DNA of 64,000 nt from assembly GCF_017349295.1 (NCBI RefSeq), contig NZ_JAFMPK010000047.1, positions 208,893 to 272,892 of the forward strand, given 5' to 3'. Position numbers and translations under genes: made by a program. Of this stretch, positions 16,041-26,502 are shown one piece after another (within the stretch, counting starts at the first letter, position 1; every line of letters begins with the position of its first letter). The notes under the pieces were generated by a model, which worked only from the letters and a program-made list of their open reading frames with translations, did no database searches and was not told where the DNA came from. The stretch is from Myceligenerans salitolerans. GTDB taxonomy: Bacteria; Actinomycetota; Actinomycetes; Actinomycetales; Cellulomonadaceae.

Positions 16041-19000
16041 TCAGAGACGCGGATCCTCCAGGACCGCGAGGGAGCTGAGGATCGGGTGGCGCTTGCCGGT
16101 CTCGCCGATCAGCTCGACCGTCAGGTCACCTCCCGGATGCTCGACCGTGGTCGAGCGCTCGTCGGCGGTCAGCACGCCCGCCTCGGCCCGCACGTCGTAC
16201 TCGTAGAGCACGACCTCACCGTTCACCAGTACGTCGAAGCTCCGTGTCCCGAGGGGAAGCCGGCTGAACTCGGCGAAGCCGAGGTCGATGCGGTACCCGC
16301 CCTGGGGGACGTCCTCGAGCACGTAGCGGAACGTGCGGCCGGTCCGCTGGGTGCGGAACAGGTCGTCGTCCTCCGTGCCGTCGATGGCCCCCCGGGTAGC
16401 ACGCTTCGTGCCGCCGACGTGGCCCCATCCCCCGGTGTCCGGCCGGAACGCCCGGTCCGCCGACCACACGAAGCCGTCGGTCCCGACGTGCCCGCGGCCG
16501 CCGACGTCGATCCCCAGCCAGTACGCCGAGGTCGCCATCCGGACGCGCTCGTACTGCTCGGGGGACCGGCCCGCGGTCGACGACACGAGGACGTCACCGA
16601 CGAGAAGACCCGGATCGGCACCGGCGTTGTCGACGGCCACGGTGACCGTGGTGGACTCCCCGACGCCGAGTTCGACCGTCTCGTCGGCCGCGTCACCGGA
16701 CATCGCGAGCCAGGGCAGGTCGGCCGGCTCGGGGTCCCCGTCCTCGTCCCTGCTCTGCTCGGTGAGCTCCACCTCCATCGGGGCGGAGCCCGTGTTGGTC
16801 ACGGTCAGCTCCGAGGACGCGGTCCCGTCCGGGCCGAGGAGCCACTCCAGCTCGTCCCCGGAGATCTCGGCGACCCCCGTGGCGAGCGCCGTGTCGAACA
16901 CCTCTGCCTGGTCCCTCGCGGCGATGGTGACCGTGTCCGCCACGGTCTCGTAGTGCGGTGACCGGACCTCCACCGTGTGGTCACCCACCAGCGCCTGGGC
17001 CTTCCAGAGCCCCTGCGCGTTCGCGGTGATCGTCCGGGAGCTGCCGTCGTCGGCCGTCAGCGTGACGATCGCCCCCGCGACCGGCTCGCCGTCGTTCGCG
17101 TCGGTGACCTCGCCCTCGATCGTGCCCGACGCCGGCAGCACGTACTCCAGTCCCGTCCCGGCCGTCAGGACCGGCTCGTCGAACGAGTACTGCTGGGCCC
17201 GCAGGCCGTCGAGCCGTTCGACGCCCACCGTGGCGGACGCCCCGTGGGTCCGAGGGTTCTCGCCGCCGAAGCCATCGCCGTAGCCGAGCTGGATGCGCCC
17301 GTCCGCCACGAGCGTGACGGAGAAGCTCACGCGCTCCGACGGCTCGTCGTAGAAGGTGACGTCGCGGTACTCGATGATCTGCGCGTCGAGCCCGTCCACC
17401 TCCGTGACGCCGACGTAGATCCCCGCTTCGTCGTCGACCACCAGGTCGTCCCAGAACGGATAGATCGCGTCCGCGGGCGACCGCGTCGGCAGCTCCGTGT
17501 TCGCCGTCATGGTCCGGCTCCGGTCGAACGTCAGCATGCCGTTCATCGCGACGCACACCCCGTCCCACGACGTGTCGTAGAAGGGGAAGTCGAACCCGAA
17601 CCACAGCACCCCGCAGCCGAGGCGGCCCGACCATCCCGTGTTCGTGGTGCCCTGACGGTACAGGTTCGTCGTCTCCGCGACGGTGTAGGACCGGTCGGCG
17701 GGAGCCACCGGCACCTCCTCCGGCTCCGGTTGCTCGGGCTCCGGTGCCGGCGTCTCGGCGGCACGCGGGTCGAGGGTGACCCGGAGCGCCGCGAGACTCG
17801 GGGGCCGCAGTCCCAGCGCGCCCCGGAGCTCCACGGTGAGCGGACCCCCGGAGTGCTCGACGACCGCGGTCTGCCAGTCGGCGGTGTTCCTGCCGACCCT
17901 TCCGGCGGCGTCGTACGCGTACCGCACCAGCGAGTCGTCGACCAGGACGTCGAACACGCGCCGGCCCGGTGCCACGTGCCCGATCTCGGCGAAGCCGAGG
18001 TCCACCAGGTACGTGCCCTCCGGCACGTCGTCGAACTCGTACCGCAGGTCCTTCCGCCACGTGGTGCGCTGGGACCGGAACAGGGCGTCGTCCGCCGTGG
18101 CGTCCACCGAGCGGTGGGTCCAGGCCCGCCGCGTCCGGCCCTGGTAGCCCCAGGACCCGTCGTCGAACTTCTGGTCGGCCGACCAGTCGAAGCCGTGCTC
18201 GTCGGTGTACGCCGGTCCTCCGGCGTTCACCCCGACCTGGAACTCGGTGGTCGTGAGCGTGACGGGGACGTACTCCTTGGACTGCCGGCCGGCGTCCGAG
18301 GTCACCACGATGTTCCCGCCGAGGACGCCCGGTTCGAGGTCGTCCGCGGACAGGGTGACGTCGACGGTGGTCGTCTCACCCGGCGCGAGCGTGCCGCCCG
18401 TGGCCGACAACGAGAGCCAGGGCAGGTCCGTGAGCAGGTCGTCCTCGACGTCGACGAGCAGCACCTCGTCGGCGACCTGGTCGGTCGCCCACAGGGCACC
18501 CGTGGCGTCGGTGGCGAGACCGCCACCCTGCCGCAGCAGCCGGCCGGGGAACCACCACGCGTTGACCAGGGAGCAGTCGGCCGGGTCGACCTGCAGCAGC
18601 CTGCTCGGGCGGTTGACGGCCCGGTCGGAGTACCAGACCGTGTCGGACGTCTCGTTGTAGGCCAGGCCCATCACCTCGGGCAGCGGCGGCGAGCAGTAGG
18701 AGAGGAACTCCCCCGGTGTCTCGTGCGACGTGCCGGCGACGGTCCCGATCGCACCGACGCCCCGGCCGCCCACGTAGAAGACGTCCCGGTTGGCGTCGTA
18801 GGCGAGCCCGGTCAGCTGCGTGTTCGACCACGCTCCGGCGATCTCCCGCGTCTTCTCCCCCGTGTCGGGGTCGAAGCAGTGGATGAAGCTCGCAGGACTG
18901 TCCTCCATCTGGCACATCTCTCCCGTCCGGGAGTCGAACGCCAGGTCGAAGGCCCGGTAGTCAGGGTTCCACCCGGCCGCGAACTCCTTGCCGGTGCTGG

Positions 19001-22000
19001 CTCCCGTGACCGTGTACGCGGTATTGGTCCGCGCCTCGTAGTCGTGGACCCACACGTCCCCGTCGTAGCCGAGTCCGGTGGGCTCCTTCTCGTCCGGATC
19101 GCCGGGGATCGGGATCCGGGTGATGACGTCGCCGCCGGAGTGGGTGCCCATCTCGTCGGCCGCGGCCGCCACGGCGTCCGCGTCCTTCGTCGGGCCTTCC
19201 GCCGCCGAGGACTCCTGCCCGCGCGCCGCGGCCGCCGCCTCGTTCCAGGCGGTCAGGTCGATCGCACTGTCCGCCCCCGTGCTGGTGCGGGCCGTGGCGT
19301 CGTCCGCGTCCAGCTCGGGATGGCGCTCCGCCTCCCCCAGGTCGTACGTGACGGGCGCCGAGCCGGTGTTCGTCAGGGTGAGGGACCCCGAGCCGTTCTG
19401 GTCGGTGCCGAGCACGGCGTCCAGCCCGTCGGCCGCCAGGTCGGCGACGCCGGTGGCGAGCCGGGCCTCGACCGTGGTCCGGTCGTAGAGCTCGTCGACG
19501 GAGAACTCGTGGGACTCGGTCACGTAGTCGGGTGCCGAGACGGTCATCGTGTAGTCACCCACGGGCAGCTGTCGACGCAGGGCACCGGTGGAGGTGGTGG
19601 TCAAACTCTCGACCAGACCGTCCGCGTCGGAGATCGCCACGGTGGCTCCCTCCACGGGCAGCCCGTCGTTCCGGTCGGTGACCGTCGTGTCGAGGTACCC
19701 GAAGTCGGGCAGGTCGTAGGTGACCACCAGGCCGTCGTGGAGCACCGGGGCGTTCTCCGAGAACCGGATGCCGTCCACGCCTTCCCAGCCCTGGATACCC
19801 GTCGTCGTGACGAGGCCGGCCGTCAGCGGGTCGTCGCCGCCGACACCGTCGCCGTAGGCGACGATCACCTTCCCGGACCGCGTGAACGTCGCGGAGAAGC
19901 TGACCGTGCCCTCCGACTCCCGCGGCCAGTTGGTACCGCCCCAGACGACCATGTCCCGGTACTCGACGACGAACGCGTCCTCCCCGTCCACGGTGGTGGA
20001 CGCCGTGTACACACCACCGGTGTCCGTGCGCAGCGGGCTGGCGGTGTAGAACGGGAAGACTCCCGCGCCACCGTGGCCGGGGCCCGCGATGGTGTCGTCC
20101 ACGGAGATGACCCCGCGCCGACCGATGTTGAGGGTGTCGTGGGTGCCGTTGTAGAGCGTGATCGGCGACGGCAGCGGCACCTGGGCCCAGATCCCGCTCG
20201 GGTACTCGACCTTCTGGGTGCCACGCCGGTACTCGCCCTCGGACACGGCACAGGTGTAGCCGCCCTCGTCCACGACGCGCGCGACGGGGACCTCGGCCGG
20301 ATCCGTCTGCGGCCCCACGGTCAGCGGGACCGTGGTGGGCGAGAAGCAGGCGTTCGGCCGGACGTCGAGCGCGTACTCGCCCTCCGGGACGTCCGGGATC
20401 GTGAACCGGCCGTCGTCACCCGTGCGGACAGGATCGAGCGGTGTGCCCCCGATGGAAACCTCCGCCTCCGGGACGGGCTGCTCGTCCTCGCCGAGCACCG
20501 TCCCGCTCACGTCGTGCGTCGGTGCGGTCGTGAGCACGATGTCGAGGGCGGTGTCCTCGCCGACCGTGACCGTCGCGTCCGTCGACGAGCGCACGTAACC
20601 GAACGCCGTCGTGGTGAGCGCGTAGTCCCCCTCCGGCAGGTGCACGGAGAAAGAGCCGTCCTGCGTGGTGCCGACGGTGCGGTGGAACGGGCCGTCGATC
20701 GTCACCTCGGCGCCGGCCACGGGTTCGCCACCGGCGGTGACGACGCCAGTCAGCGAGCCACCCTCCCGGGGCGCGAGCTGGAGGAGCCGGACGAGGTCGA
20801 GGCGCCCCTCACCGTACTTGTTGTTGAACTCCGCGGTCCCGCCGCAGGAGGTGTCGTCGACGTCGACCGCCGACTCCGCGAGCAGACGGCGCGTCCGGTC
20901 GATCTGTCCGACGAGGGTCGGGTCGTAGCTCCACAGCGCGGCGACGGCACCCGCGACGTGCGGCGCCGCCATCGATGTCCCGCTGATCGTGTTGTAGCCG
21001 TTTCCGGGCCAGGCCGACCGGACGCTGACACCGGGCGCGGCGATCTCGGGCTTGATCGCGCCGTCCTCGCCCTCACCCTTGCGGGAGAACGCGGCCAGCA
21101 CGCCGTTCGAGGCGAACGCGCCCACCGAGTAGGCGTCCGGATGGGATCCCGGTGAGGAGACGGTGTCACAGGCCGCGGCCGGTGAGGTGTTCCCGGACGA
21201 CCAGACGCTGAAGATCCCTGCGGCAGTCCATGCCTCGTCGATCGCCGTGAAGAAGTCGGAGAAGGCGTGCTCGCCCGAGGAGCCCCACGAGTTGTTGACG
21301 ACGTGCGGGCGCTTCGACACGTCAGGGTTCTCCCCGGCGAGATCGGTGGGTGCCAGCAGCCACCACCCCGAGTCGAGCAGCGTCTGGAACCCGGCCTCCT
21401 CGCAGCAGCCGTTCGTCGCGATCCACTGCGCGTCCGGGGCGACCCCCACCTGGTTCCCGGTGCCGTCGTCGCCCACCATGGTCCCCATGGTGTGCGTGCC
21501 GTGGCCGTTGTCGTCGCACGGGACGTCCCCGCAGCCACCGCGCGTCGTGAACCAGTTGTAGTCGTGGTCGGACGTCCCGTCGGGGTTCGTGCCACGGTAG
21601 CTCTCCACCAGCGCCGGGTGGTCGAACTGGACGCCCGAGTCCAGGTTGGACACCGTGATGCCGGCGCCCGTGGCGCCCAGCTCCCAGGCCTCGGGCGCGT
21701 TGATGTACTCCAGCCCCCACTCGACGTCCGACTCCGCGGCGCGCACGGCAGGCGCGTCGGGCTCCGGCCGCACCGGCTCGACCAGCTTGACCTCCGGGGT
21801 CTCGTGGACCTCGGCGACCTGCTGGTTCTCGGCAAGCTCCAGAGCCAGGTCCTCGGTACCGCCCTTGACCAGCACGGCGTTGACGATGGGGAAGGACTCG
21901 TACTCCACGCCCGCGTCGTCCAGCTCCGCGGAGACCGTCGCCAGGGACTCCTGCGCCGTCTCGGTGAGCGCGTCGTAGACGAACTGTCCGCGTTCGGTCC

Positions 22001-22235
22001 AGTCCGTGATGCTCCTGGCGGGCTCCAGGTCCGCGTGGTTCTCGAACCGGAGCCAGAACTCGGCCGTCGGGTCCTGGCGGAACGACTCCTGCAGGGCCGG
22101 CTCGATCTTGTCGTCGGGTTCGGGGGCCTCCGCCGCGGGTTCGGGTGGTGGCGCGGCGGCCGACATCGGGAGAGGGGCGATGACGCCGAGGCCCGCCGTG
22201 AGGGCCAGTGACGCCACGACGGCTGTGAGTTTCAT
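16041..22235 (-). CDS. Giant secreted subtilisin-like (S8) protease with duplicated accessory modules
   Basis: A 2064-residue exported protein. It has a signal peptide (about 1-27, AAAP cleavage region), an inhibitor-like prodomain to about 165, and an S8 domain with the triad D199 (SNLDSGV), H245 (NGHGTHTMG) and S421 (SGTSMAAPH), and oxyanion N349. About 1500 further residues follow. They hold carboxypeptidase-regulatory-like beta-sandwich repeats (GVVTAGGEPVAGAEV; GTVLGEDEQPVPEAEV), two nidogen-like segments (YPFWDDLVVDD type), NTGSAPV repeats, a WD/propeller-like stretch, and two malectin-like domains (FQVGVNAGGPAYTD; YWLGIDVGGRGHVG). The last three module types occur twice in the same order, indicating an internal duplication. 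ATG 22235 is preceded by GAAAGGA. The role is probably extracellular degradation of protein or glycoprotein polymers, with malectin domains as carbohydrate binders (inference). Confidence 0.93.
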   Translation of the reverse strand: MKLTAVVASLALTAGLGVIAPLPMSAAAPPPEPAAEAPEPDDKIEPALQESFRQDPTAEFWLRFENHADLEPARSITDWTERGQFVYDALTETAQESLATVSAELDDAGVEYESFPIVNAVLVKGGTEDLALELAENQQVAEVHETPEVKLVEPVRPEPDAPAVRAAESDVEWGLEYINAPEAWELGATGAGITVSNLDSGVQFDHPALVESYRGTNPDGTSDHDYNWFTTRGGCGDVPCDDNGHGTHTMGTMVGDDGTGNQVGVAPDAQWIATNGCCEEAGFQTLLDSGWWLLAPTDLAGENPDVSKRPHVVNNSWGSSGEHAFSDFFTAIDEAWTAAGIFSVWSSGNTSPAAACDTVSSPGSHPDAYSVGAFASNGVLAAFSRKGEGEDGAIKPEIAAPGVSVRSAWPGNGYNTISGTSMAAPHVAGAVAALWSYDPTLVGQIDRTRRLLAESAVDVDDTSCGGTAEFNNKYGEGRLDLVRLLQLAPREGGSLTGVVTAGGEPVAGAEVTIDGPFHRTVGTTQDGSFSVHLPEGDYALTTTAFGYVRSSTDATVTVGEDTALDIVLTTAPTHDVSGTVLGEDEQPVPEAEVSIGGTPLDPVRTGDDGRFTIPDVPEGEYALDVRPNACFSPTTVPLTVGPQTDPAEVPVARVVDEGGYTCAVSEGEYRRGTQKVEYPSGIWAQVPLPSPITLYNGTHDTLNIGRRGVISVDDTIAGPGHGGAGVFPFYTASPLRTDTGGVYTASTTVDGEDAFVVEYRDMVVWGGTNWPRESEGTVSFSATFTRSGKVIVAYGDGVGGDDPLTAGLVTTTGIQGWEGVDGIRFSENAPVLHDGLVVTYDLPDFGYLDTTVTDRNDGLPVEGATVAISDADGLVESLTTTSTGALRRQLPVGDYTMTVSAPDYVTESHEFSVDELYDRTTVEARLATGVADLAADGLDAVLGTDQNGSGSLTLTNTGSAPVTYDLGEAERHPELDADDATARTSTGADSAIDLTAWNEAAAAARGQESSAAEGPTKDADAVAAAADEMGTHSGGDVITRIPIPGDPDEKEPTGLGYDGDVWVHDYEARTNTAYTVTGASTGKEFAAGWNPDYRAFDLAFDSRTGEMCQMEDSPASFIHCFDPDTGEKTREIAGAWSNTQLTGLAYDANRDVFYVGGRGVGAIGTVAGTSHETPGEFLSYCSPPLPEVMGLAYNETSDTVWYSDRAVNRPSRLLQVDPADCSLVNAWWFPGRLLRQGGGLATDATGALWATDQVADEVLLVDVEDDLLTDLPWLSLSATGGTLAPGETTTVDVTLSADDLEPGVLGGNIVVTSDAGRQSKEYVPVTLTTTEFQVGVNAGGPAYTDEHGFDWSADQKFDDGSWGYQGRTRRAWTHRSVDATADDALFRSQRTTWRKDLRYEFDDVPEGTYLVDLGFAEIGHVAPGRRVFDVLVDDSLVRYAYDAAGRVGRNTADWQTAVVEHSGGPLTVELRGALGLRPPSLAALRVTLDPRAAETPAPEPEQPEPEEVPVAPADRSYTVAETTNLYRQGTTNTGWSGRLGCGVLWFGFDFPFYDTSWDGVCVAMNGMLTFDRSRTMTANTELPTRSPADAIYPFWDDLVVDDEAGIYVGVTEVDGLDAQIIEYRDVTFYDEPSERVSFSVTLVADGRIQLGYGDGFGGENPRTHGASATVGVERLDGLRAQQYSFDEPVLTAGTGLEYVLPASGTIEGEVTDANDGEPVAGAIVTLTADDGSSRTITANAQGLWKAQALVGDHTVEVRSPHYETVADTVTIAARDQAEVFDTALATGVAEISGDELEWLLGPDGTASSELTVTNTGSAPMEVELTEQSRDEDGDPEPADLPWLAMSGDAADETVELGVGESTTVTVAVDNAGADPGLLVGDVLVSSTAGRSPEQYERVRMATSAYWLGIDVGGRGHVGTDGFVWSADRAFRPDTGGWGHVGGTKRATRGAIDGTEDDDLFRTQRTGRTFRYVLEDVPQGGYRIDLGFAEFSRLPLGTRSFDVLVNGEVVLYEYDVRAEAGVLTADERSTTVEHPGGDLTVELIGETGKRHPILSSLAVLEDPRL

Positions 22236-22505
22236 CAGGGGTCCTTTCCTGCCGGACCGGTGTGGCGGAACTGCTCGGCTCCGTCACACGGTCCGACGAG
22301 GGGTCGGTCAGCGGCCACGACTCCCACGATCGAGGACGTCTTCGTCGTCGGCGCCACGCACCTCGCGCGACTCGCGGAGCGGTGACCGGGGGCCGGCGAC
22401 CGAACCGCCGCACGAGGCGGACGGTGCGGCCATGACGGCCCCTGGTGCAGGGATCATGGTCCAGGGAGCGAGCCGGCCGTCGCTATCCTCCGTATGCGTC
22501 AATCT

Positions 22506-25502
22506 TCACGACAGGCCCGCACCGGGCCCCTCCTCGCCGAGCAGTCCCGCCTCGACCGCAACGACCGCGAGCGCCGTGCGGGACGCGACCTTGAGCTTGC
22601 GCATCGCCGCACGCAGCTGCTGGTCGACGGTAGCGGGGGACTTCGCGAGGATCCGGCTGATCTCCCGGTTCGTCTTGCCGGTGGTCACGAGCCGGACCAC
22701 CTCGATCTCGCGGGGAGACAGCTGGTCACCGTAGCCGCGGCGCCCGCCCCGCCACGGGCGGGGCACATCCGCGCCGAGCTCCCGCAGCCGCCGCGCCACC
22801 CGCTCCGCGTCGCCCTTGGCGCCGAGCCGGAACAGGCTCTCGTACTGCTCTGCGAGGAGTCGCCGTCCCTGGTCCGCCCGCTCGGCCGCGCGGAGGGCCT
22901 CGGCCTGTCGCTCGTGGGCGAGCGCGGTCTCGTACGGCCTCGGCAGGACGGCCCATGCGCGGGCCGCCCGTGCGTACGCGGCTGCGGCCCGGGTGTGCTC
23001 ACCGGCCGCGGCGGCCAGGTGGGCGCGGCACGTGGCGAGAGCTGCCCGCGGCCCCGGCGCCGTGCGGCCGCGCAGACCCCGGGCGAACTGCCCGACGAGC
23101 CGCTGTGCGGCGCGGAGGTCGCCGGTGGCCAGGTGCGCCTCGACCCGCGCGGGCACGAGATCGGTGCCCCAGACCCAGACTCCCTTGCGGCGGAGGGCTT
23201 CCAGAGGCCGGTCGGTCACCCGTAGTGCGCCGCGGCCGTCTCCGGCGACGAGCCGCAGGCGGGCCAGCGCGGCGGCGGGCTCCATGGTGTCGTCGATGGC
23301 GCCGAGGCGCTCGGCCTCGTCGAGGACCCGCTGGAACTGCTCGGCTGCGGTCCGTCGTCGTCCGGTGGCTGCGGCGAGCCGTGCGGACAGCCGGATGCCG
23401 GCGAGGTGGGTGGTGGGACGGTCCCGGTCGGCGTCGGCGAGGACGGCGCTGCGCTCGGCCAGCCCGTCCCACCGGCCGGTGAGCCAGTCGAGGTTGGCCC
23501 GCTCGATCTCGACGTTGTACCGGAGCCGGCCGGCCTGCTCGGCGTCGGCGAGCCTGGTGGCCACCGCGAGGTGCCGTTCGGCGTCGGCGTACCGGCCCCA
23601 GATCAGGGCTCCGGTCCCGACGTTCGCGTGGATGCGGGCCAGGTCGAGCCGTTCCGCGGAGGTCGCCCCGTCGTGCGGCAGGTCCGCGATGATGTCCCAG
23701 GCCTCCTCCTCGCCCAGCATGAGCAGGGCGGCGGCGCGGTTGCCGGCGAGGTTGAGCCGGTCGGCGGGCGAGGCGATCTGGTCGGTGATCAGGGCGGCAC
23801 GCTGGAGCCAGCGCAGGTGGACCGGGGCGGGCCAGGGCCCGGCGTAGGCCCAGCCGAGGTACGTCATCGCGCGGGCCGCCTCGATGGGGTCGTGGTCGAG
23901 GCCGGCCGCTGCCTGTTCCAGCTCGCCGAGCGCAGCCGTCGCCTCGCCGCCCAGGATCAGCAGACGACCGAGCGGGTTGCGGATCTCGGCCTGCTGACGG
24001 CCGGACAGGGCGGGGTCGCCGAGGACGGTGCGGAGGGTGGCGACGAGGCGGTGGTAGACGGCGTCCACCGGGTCGCGGCGGCTCAGCGCGGCGAGGGCGG
24101 CGTTCCGGGCGATCCGTGCCAGGTCGGCCGGCGACAGGTCCGCCGTCGCCAGCAGGTCGTCGAGCTGGACGACGGCCGCCGTGTGGTCACCCGACGCGAC
24201 GGCCTGCTCGGCGGCCCGTTCGGCGTACCGCACCCACCGTGCGGTCTCGCCGGCCTCCCGGAAGTGTCGGGCGAGGCGTGCCGCGGGTGTGGGACGGTGG
24301 TTCTCGACGGCTTCGCCGGCGCGCCGGTGCAGGATCCGGCGGTCGCTCGGAGCGATGGACTCGTGGACGGCGGCCGCGGCGAGCCCGTGCCGGTACTGCC
24401 ACAGACCCTCGCCGTCGTCGGTGAGGACGGCGGCACCGGCGGCCTCGGCGAGCCCCGCACGGGACGCCGGCGGAGCGAGGTCGGCAGTACGGGCGATCGT
24501 GGCCTCCGGCGACGGCTCTCCCAGGGTCGCCACGGCGCGTAGCACCGACTGCGCTTCCGGCGACATGCGGGCGATCCGCTCCCGCGTGCAGTCACGCACC
24601 GTGGGCGGGACGAGCAGCTCGCTGAGCCGGACCCGGGTCCACTCCCCCTCGCGGAAGGCGATGTCCCGGCGGTCGCACATGAGCCGGACGGACTCCTCCA
24701 CGGCGACCGGGAGGCCGTCCGTGCGGTCGTGCAGGAAGGCGGCGAACTCGTCCGAGACGGGGCTCCCGCCGAGCATCGACGACACCAGCGACGCCGTCTC
24801 CTCCTGGGCCAGCGGCGGCAGGACGATCCGCGTCTGCGTGACGCCCGCGGGTAGCCGCGACATCAGCCGGAGCAGCAAGGATCCGGGCCCGATCTCGTCG
24901 AGCCGGTAGGAGACCACCAGGTTCGGGCCACCGTCCGGCAGACGGGCGGCGAGGAAGAGCAGGAACTCCAGGGTCACCTCGTCGGCCCAGTGCGCGTCCT
25001 CCAGGACGAGGACTCCGACATCGAGCGCTCGTAGCAGCTCGTCCAGCGCTCGGAAGAGGCGGTGTCGCGCCGCCCGTGCGTCGTCCAGCGGCTCGGGTGC
25101 CGGGGGCAGCCCGGCCGCCCACTCCGGGAAGAGCGGCCGCAAGGCACCGGCCAGACCGGTGAGGCCGAGGTCGGCCGCGCGCACCTCGATCCCTCGAAAG
25201 GCGTCGACGACCGGGCCCAGCGTGTGGGACTCGCGCAGGGGCGGGCACACGGAGGTCAGGACGCGGCCGCCGGACGTCGTTCCGCCTCCCGACGGTGGGC
25301 CATCGGCCGGTGGTGCCACCGTCGCCGACCACTGCTGCAGCAGCCGACTCTTCCCGATCCCCGCCTCGCCCTCCACGAGGACGATCGCCGGCGGCCGGGA
25401 CACCGCCTCCCTGATCGCCGTCAGCTGCCGGGCACGGCCCACGAACTGCGGCGCGGTGACGGCCGGAGGCTTCCCGTCGGCGGCGGGAAGGCGACGGGGC
25501 AT
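22506..25502 (-). CDS. LuxR-family ATP-dependent (LAL/MalT-type) regulator
   Basis: A 998-residue large ATP-binding LuxR regulator. It begins at ATG 25502 with the usual FVGRARQL motif just before Walker A GEAGIGKS (45-52) and Walker B VLVLEDAHWAD. A long TPR-like helical sensor region follows, then a C-terminal LuxR helix-turn-helix (LSPREIEVVRLVTTGKTNREIS). An open extension upstream to 25883 is arginine/serine-rich and lacks domain similarity, so it is rejected. Gene order places it just upstream of the giant S8 protease on the same strand, with about 270 bases between. It may control that protease, although no operator is visible. The ligand is unknown. Confidence 0.92.
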   Translation of the reverse strand: MPRRLPAADGKPPAVTAPQFVGRARQLTAIREAVSRPPAIVLVEGEAGIGKSRLLQQWSATVAPPADGPPSGGGTTSGGRVLTSVCPPLRESHTLGPVVDAFRGIEVRAADLGLTGLAGALRPLFPEWAAGLPPAPEPLDDARAARHRLFRALDELLRALDVGVLVLEDAHWADEVTLEFLLFLAARLPDGGPNLVVSYRLDEIGPGSLLLRLMSRLPAGVTQTRIVLPPLAQEETASLVSSMLGGSPVSDEFAAFLHDRTDGLPVAVEESVRLMCDRRDIAFREGEWTRVRLSELLVPPTVRDCTRERIARMSPEAQSVLRAVATLGEPSPEATIARTADLAPPASRAGLAEAAGAAVLTDDGEGLWQYRHGLAAAAVHESIAPSDRRILHRRAGEAVENHRPTPAARLARHFREAGETARWVRYAERAAEQAVASGDHTAAVVQLDDLLATADLSPADLARIARNAALAALSRRDPVDAVYHRLVATLRTVLGDPALSGRQQAEIRNPLGRLLILGGEATAALGELEQAAAGLDHDPIEAARAMTYLGWAYAGPWPAPVHLRWLQRAALITDQIASPADRLNLAGNRAAALLMLGEEEAWDIIADLPHDGATSAERLDLARIHANVGTGALIWGRYADAERHLAVATRLADAEQAGRLRYNVEIERANLDWLTGRWDGLAERSAVLADADRDRPTTHLAGIRLSARLAAATGRRRTAAEQFQRVLDEAERLGAIDDTMEPAAALARLRLVAGDGRGALRVTDRPLEALRRKGVWVWGTDLVPARVEAHLATGDLRAAQRLVGQFARGLRGRTAPGPRAALATCRAHLAAAAGEHTRAAAAYARAARAWAVLPRPYETALAHERQAEALRAAERADQGRRLLAEQYESLFRLGAKGDAERVARRLRELGADVPRPWRGGRRGYGDQLSPREIEVVRLVTTGKTNREISRILAKSPATVDQQLRAAMRKLKVASRTALAVVAVEAGLLGEEGPGAGLS

Positions 25503-25641
25503 GCTGGATGATCTCGCCGGCTGCCGCACGGACGCAAGTATCTCGGCACGGCGTGCCGGTGCGAGCCGGCTCACCGTCGGCAGGCCCGTGCGCGTCTCCG
25601 GGGCCTGCGTGACCCCCGGTGAGCAGCCGGCGTTGCGCCGG

Positions 25642-26502
25642 TCAGAAGGTGGCGCGCCACTCGAGGATCGCGTCGACCACGTCGTCGAGATGGGACTCGA
25701 GGAGGAAGTGCCCGCCGTCGAGGAGCTCGACCCTCGCGTGCGGCGCGTCGCCGAGGAAGGCCTCGGCTCCGGCCGGTCCGAAGATCTCGTCGTTGCGGCC
25801 CCAGATCGCGAGCACCGGTACCCGGGACGTACGCAGCCATTCCTGGACCTCGGGGTACAACGCCCGGTTGGTCTGGTAGTCACCGAACAGTGCGAGCTGC
25901 GCGAGGTCGTTGCCGGGACGGGCGAGGAGCGCCAGGTCGTGCTCCCACGCGTCCGGGTCCACGACCGACGGATCCGGAACCCCGTGGAGGTACTGCCATT
26001 CGACGGCTTCCCTCCCCAGAGCCGGACGCAGCCGGCTCTCGTTCTCGGGCGAGGGGTCCTGCCCGTACGCCCAGATCGGCGCCCAGAAGTCGGGCACGAA
26101 CCCGTCCTCGTACGCGTTGCCGTTCTGGGAGATCACGCCCTCCACGGAGCCCGGATCGGTCAGGGCGAGGCGCCATGCGATCGGTGCTCCGTAGTCCTGC
26201 GTGTACACGGTGAACCTCGTCACGCCGATCACGTCGAGGAAGCCGCGGGTGATACGGGCCAGTTCGTCGAAGGTGTACTCGAAGTCGTCGACCGAGGGCG
26301 CCGAGGAACGGCCGAAACCGATGTGATCCGGAGCGATCACGCGATACTGCTCGGCGAGCACCGGAATGAGGTGCCGGAACATGTGCGAGCTGGTCGGGTA
26401 CCCGTGCAGCAGGAGCAGCACCGGAGCCTCGGGAGAGCCTGCTTCGCGGTAGAAGACGTCCCATCCCTCGACGGTGACGGTTCTGTGGTGGACCGTGGTC
26501 AT
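25642..26502 (-). CDS. Alpha/beta hydrolase with Asp nucleophile (epoxide hydrolase/dehalogenase-like)
   Basis: A 286-residue alpha/beta hydrolase. It carries the oxyanion motif HGYPTSSHMF, the nucleophile elbow TQDYGAPI in which Asp (not Ser) is at the nucleophile position, an acid region GRNDEIF and the catalytic His in GGHFLLE. The Asp nucleophile is that of haloalkane dehalogenases and soluble epoxide hydrolases. The halide-binding residues needed to tell these apart cannot be judged with confidence. ATG 26502 follows AGGAGATCGATC, a good ribosome-binding site. It is upstream of the LAL regulator on the same strand (about 140 bases apart). Its substrate is unknown. Confidence 0.88.
   Translation of the reverse strand: MTTVHHRTVTVEGWDVFYREAGSPEAPVLLLLHGYPTSSHMFRHLIPVLAEQYRVIAPDHIGFGRSSAPSVDDFEYTFDELARITRGFLDVIGVTRFTVYTQDYGAPIAWRLALTDPGSVEGVISQNGNAYEDGFVPDFWAPIWAYGQDPSPENESRLRPALGREAVEWQYLHGVPDPSVVDPDAWEHDLALLARPGNDLAQLALFGDYQTNRALYPEVQEWLRTSRVPVLAIWGRNDEIFGPAGAEAFLGDAPHARVELLDGGHFLLESHLDDVVDAILEWRATF

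Noticed and set aside
16977..21155. A 1392-codon open frame on the plus strand opposite the giant protease
   Set aside because: It is the antisense shadow of a high-GC gene. It has no domain similarity or ribosome-binding site, while the minus strand encodes a complete S8 protease.
25503..25883. N-terminal extension of the first LAL regulator
   Set aside because: It overlaps the hydrolase gene and encodes Ser/Arg-rich sequence. ATG 25502 stands directly before the FVGR motif.
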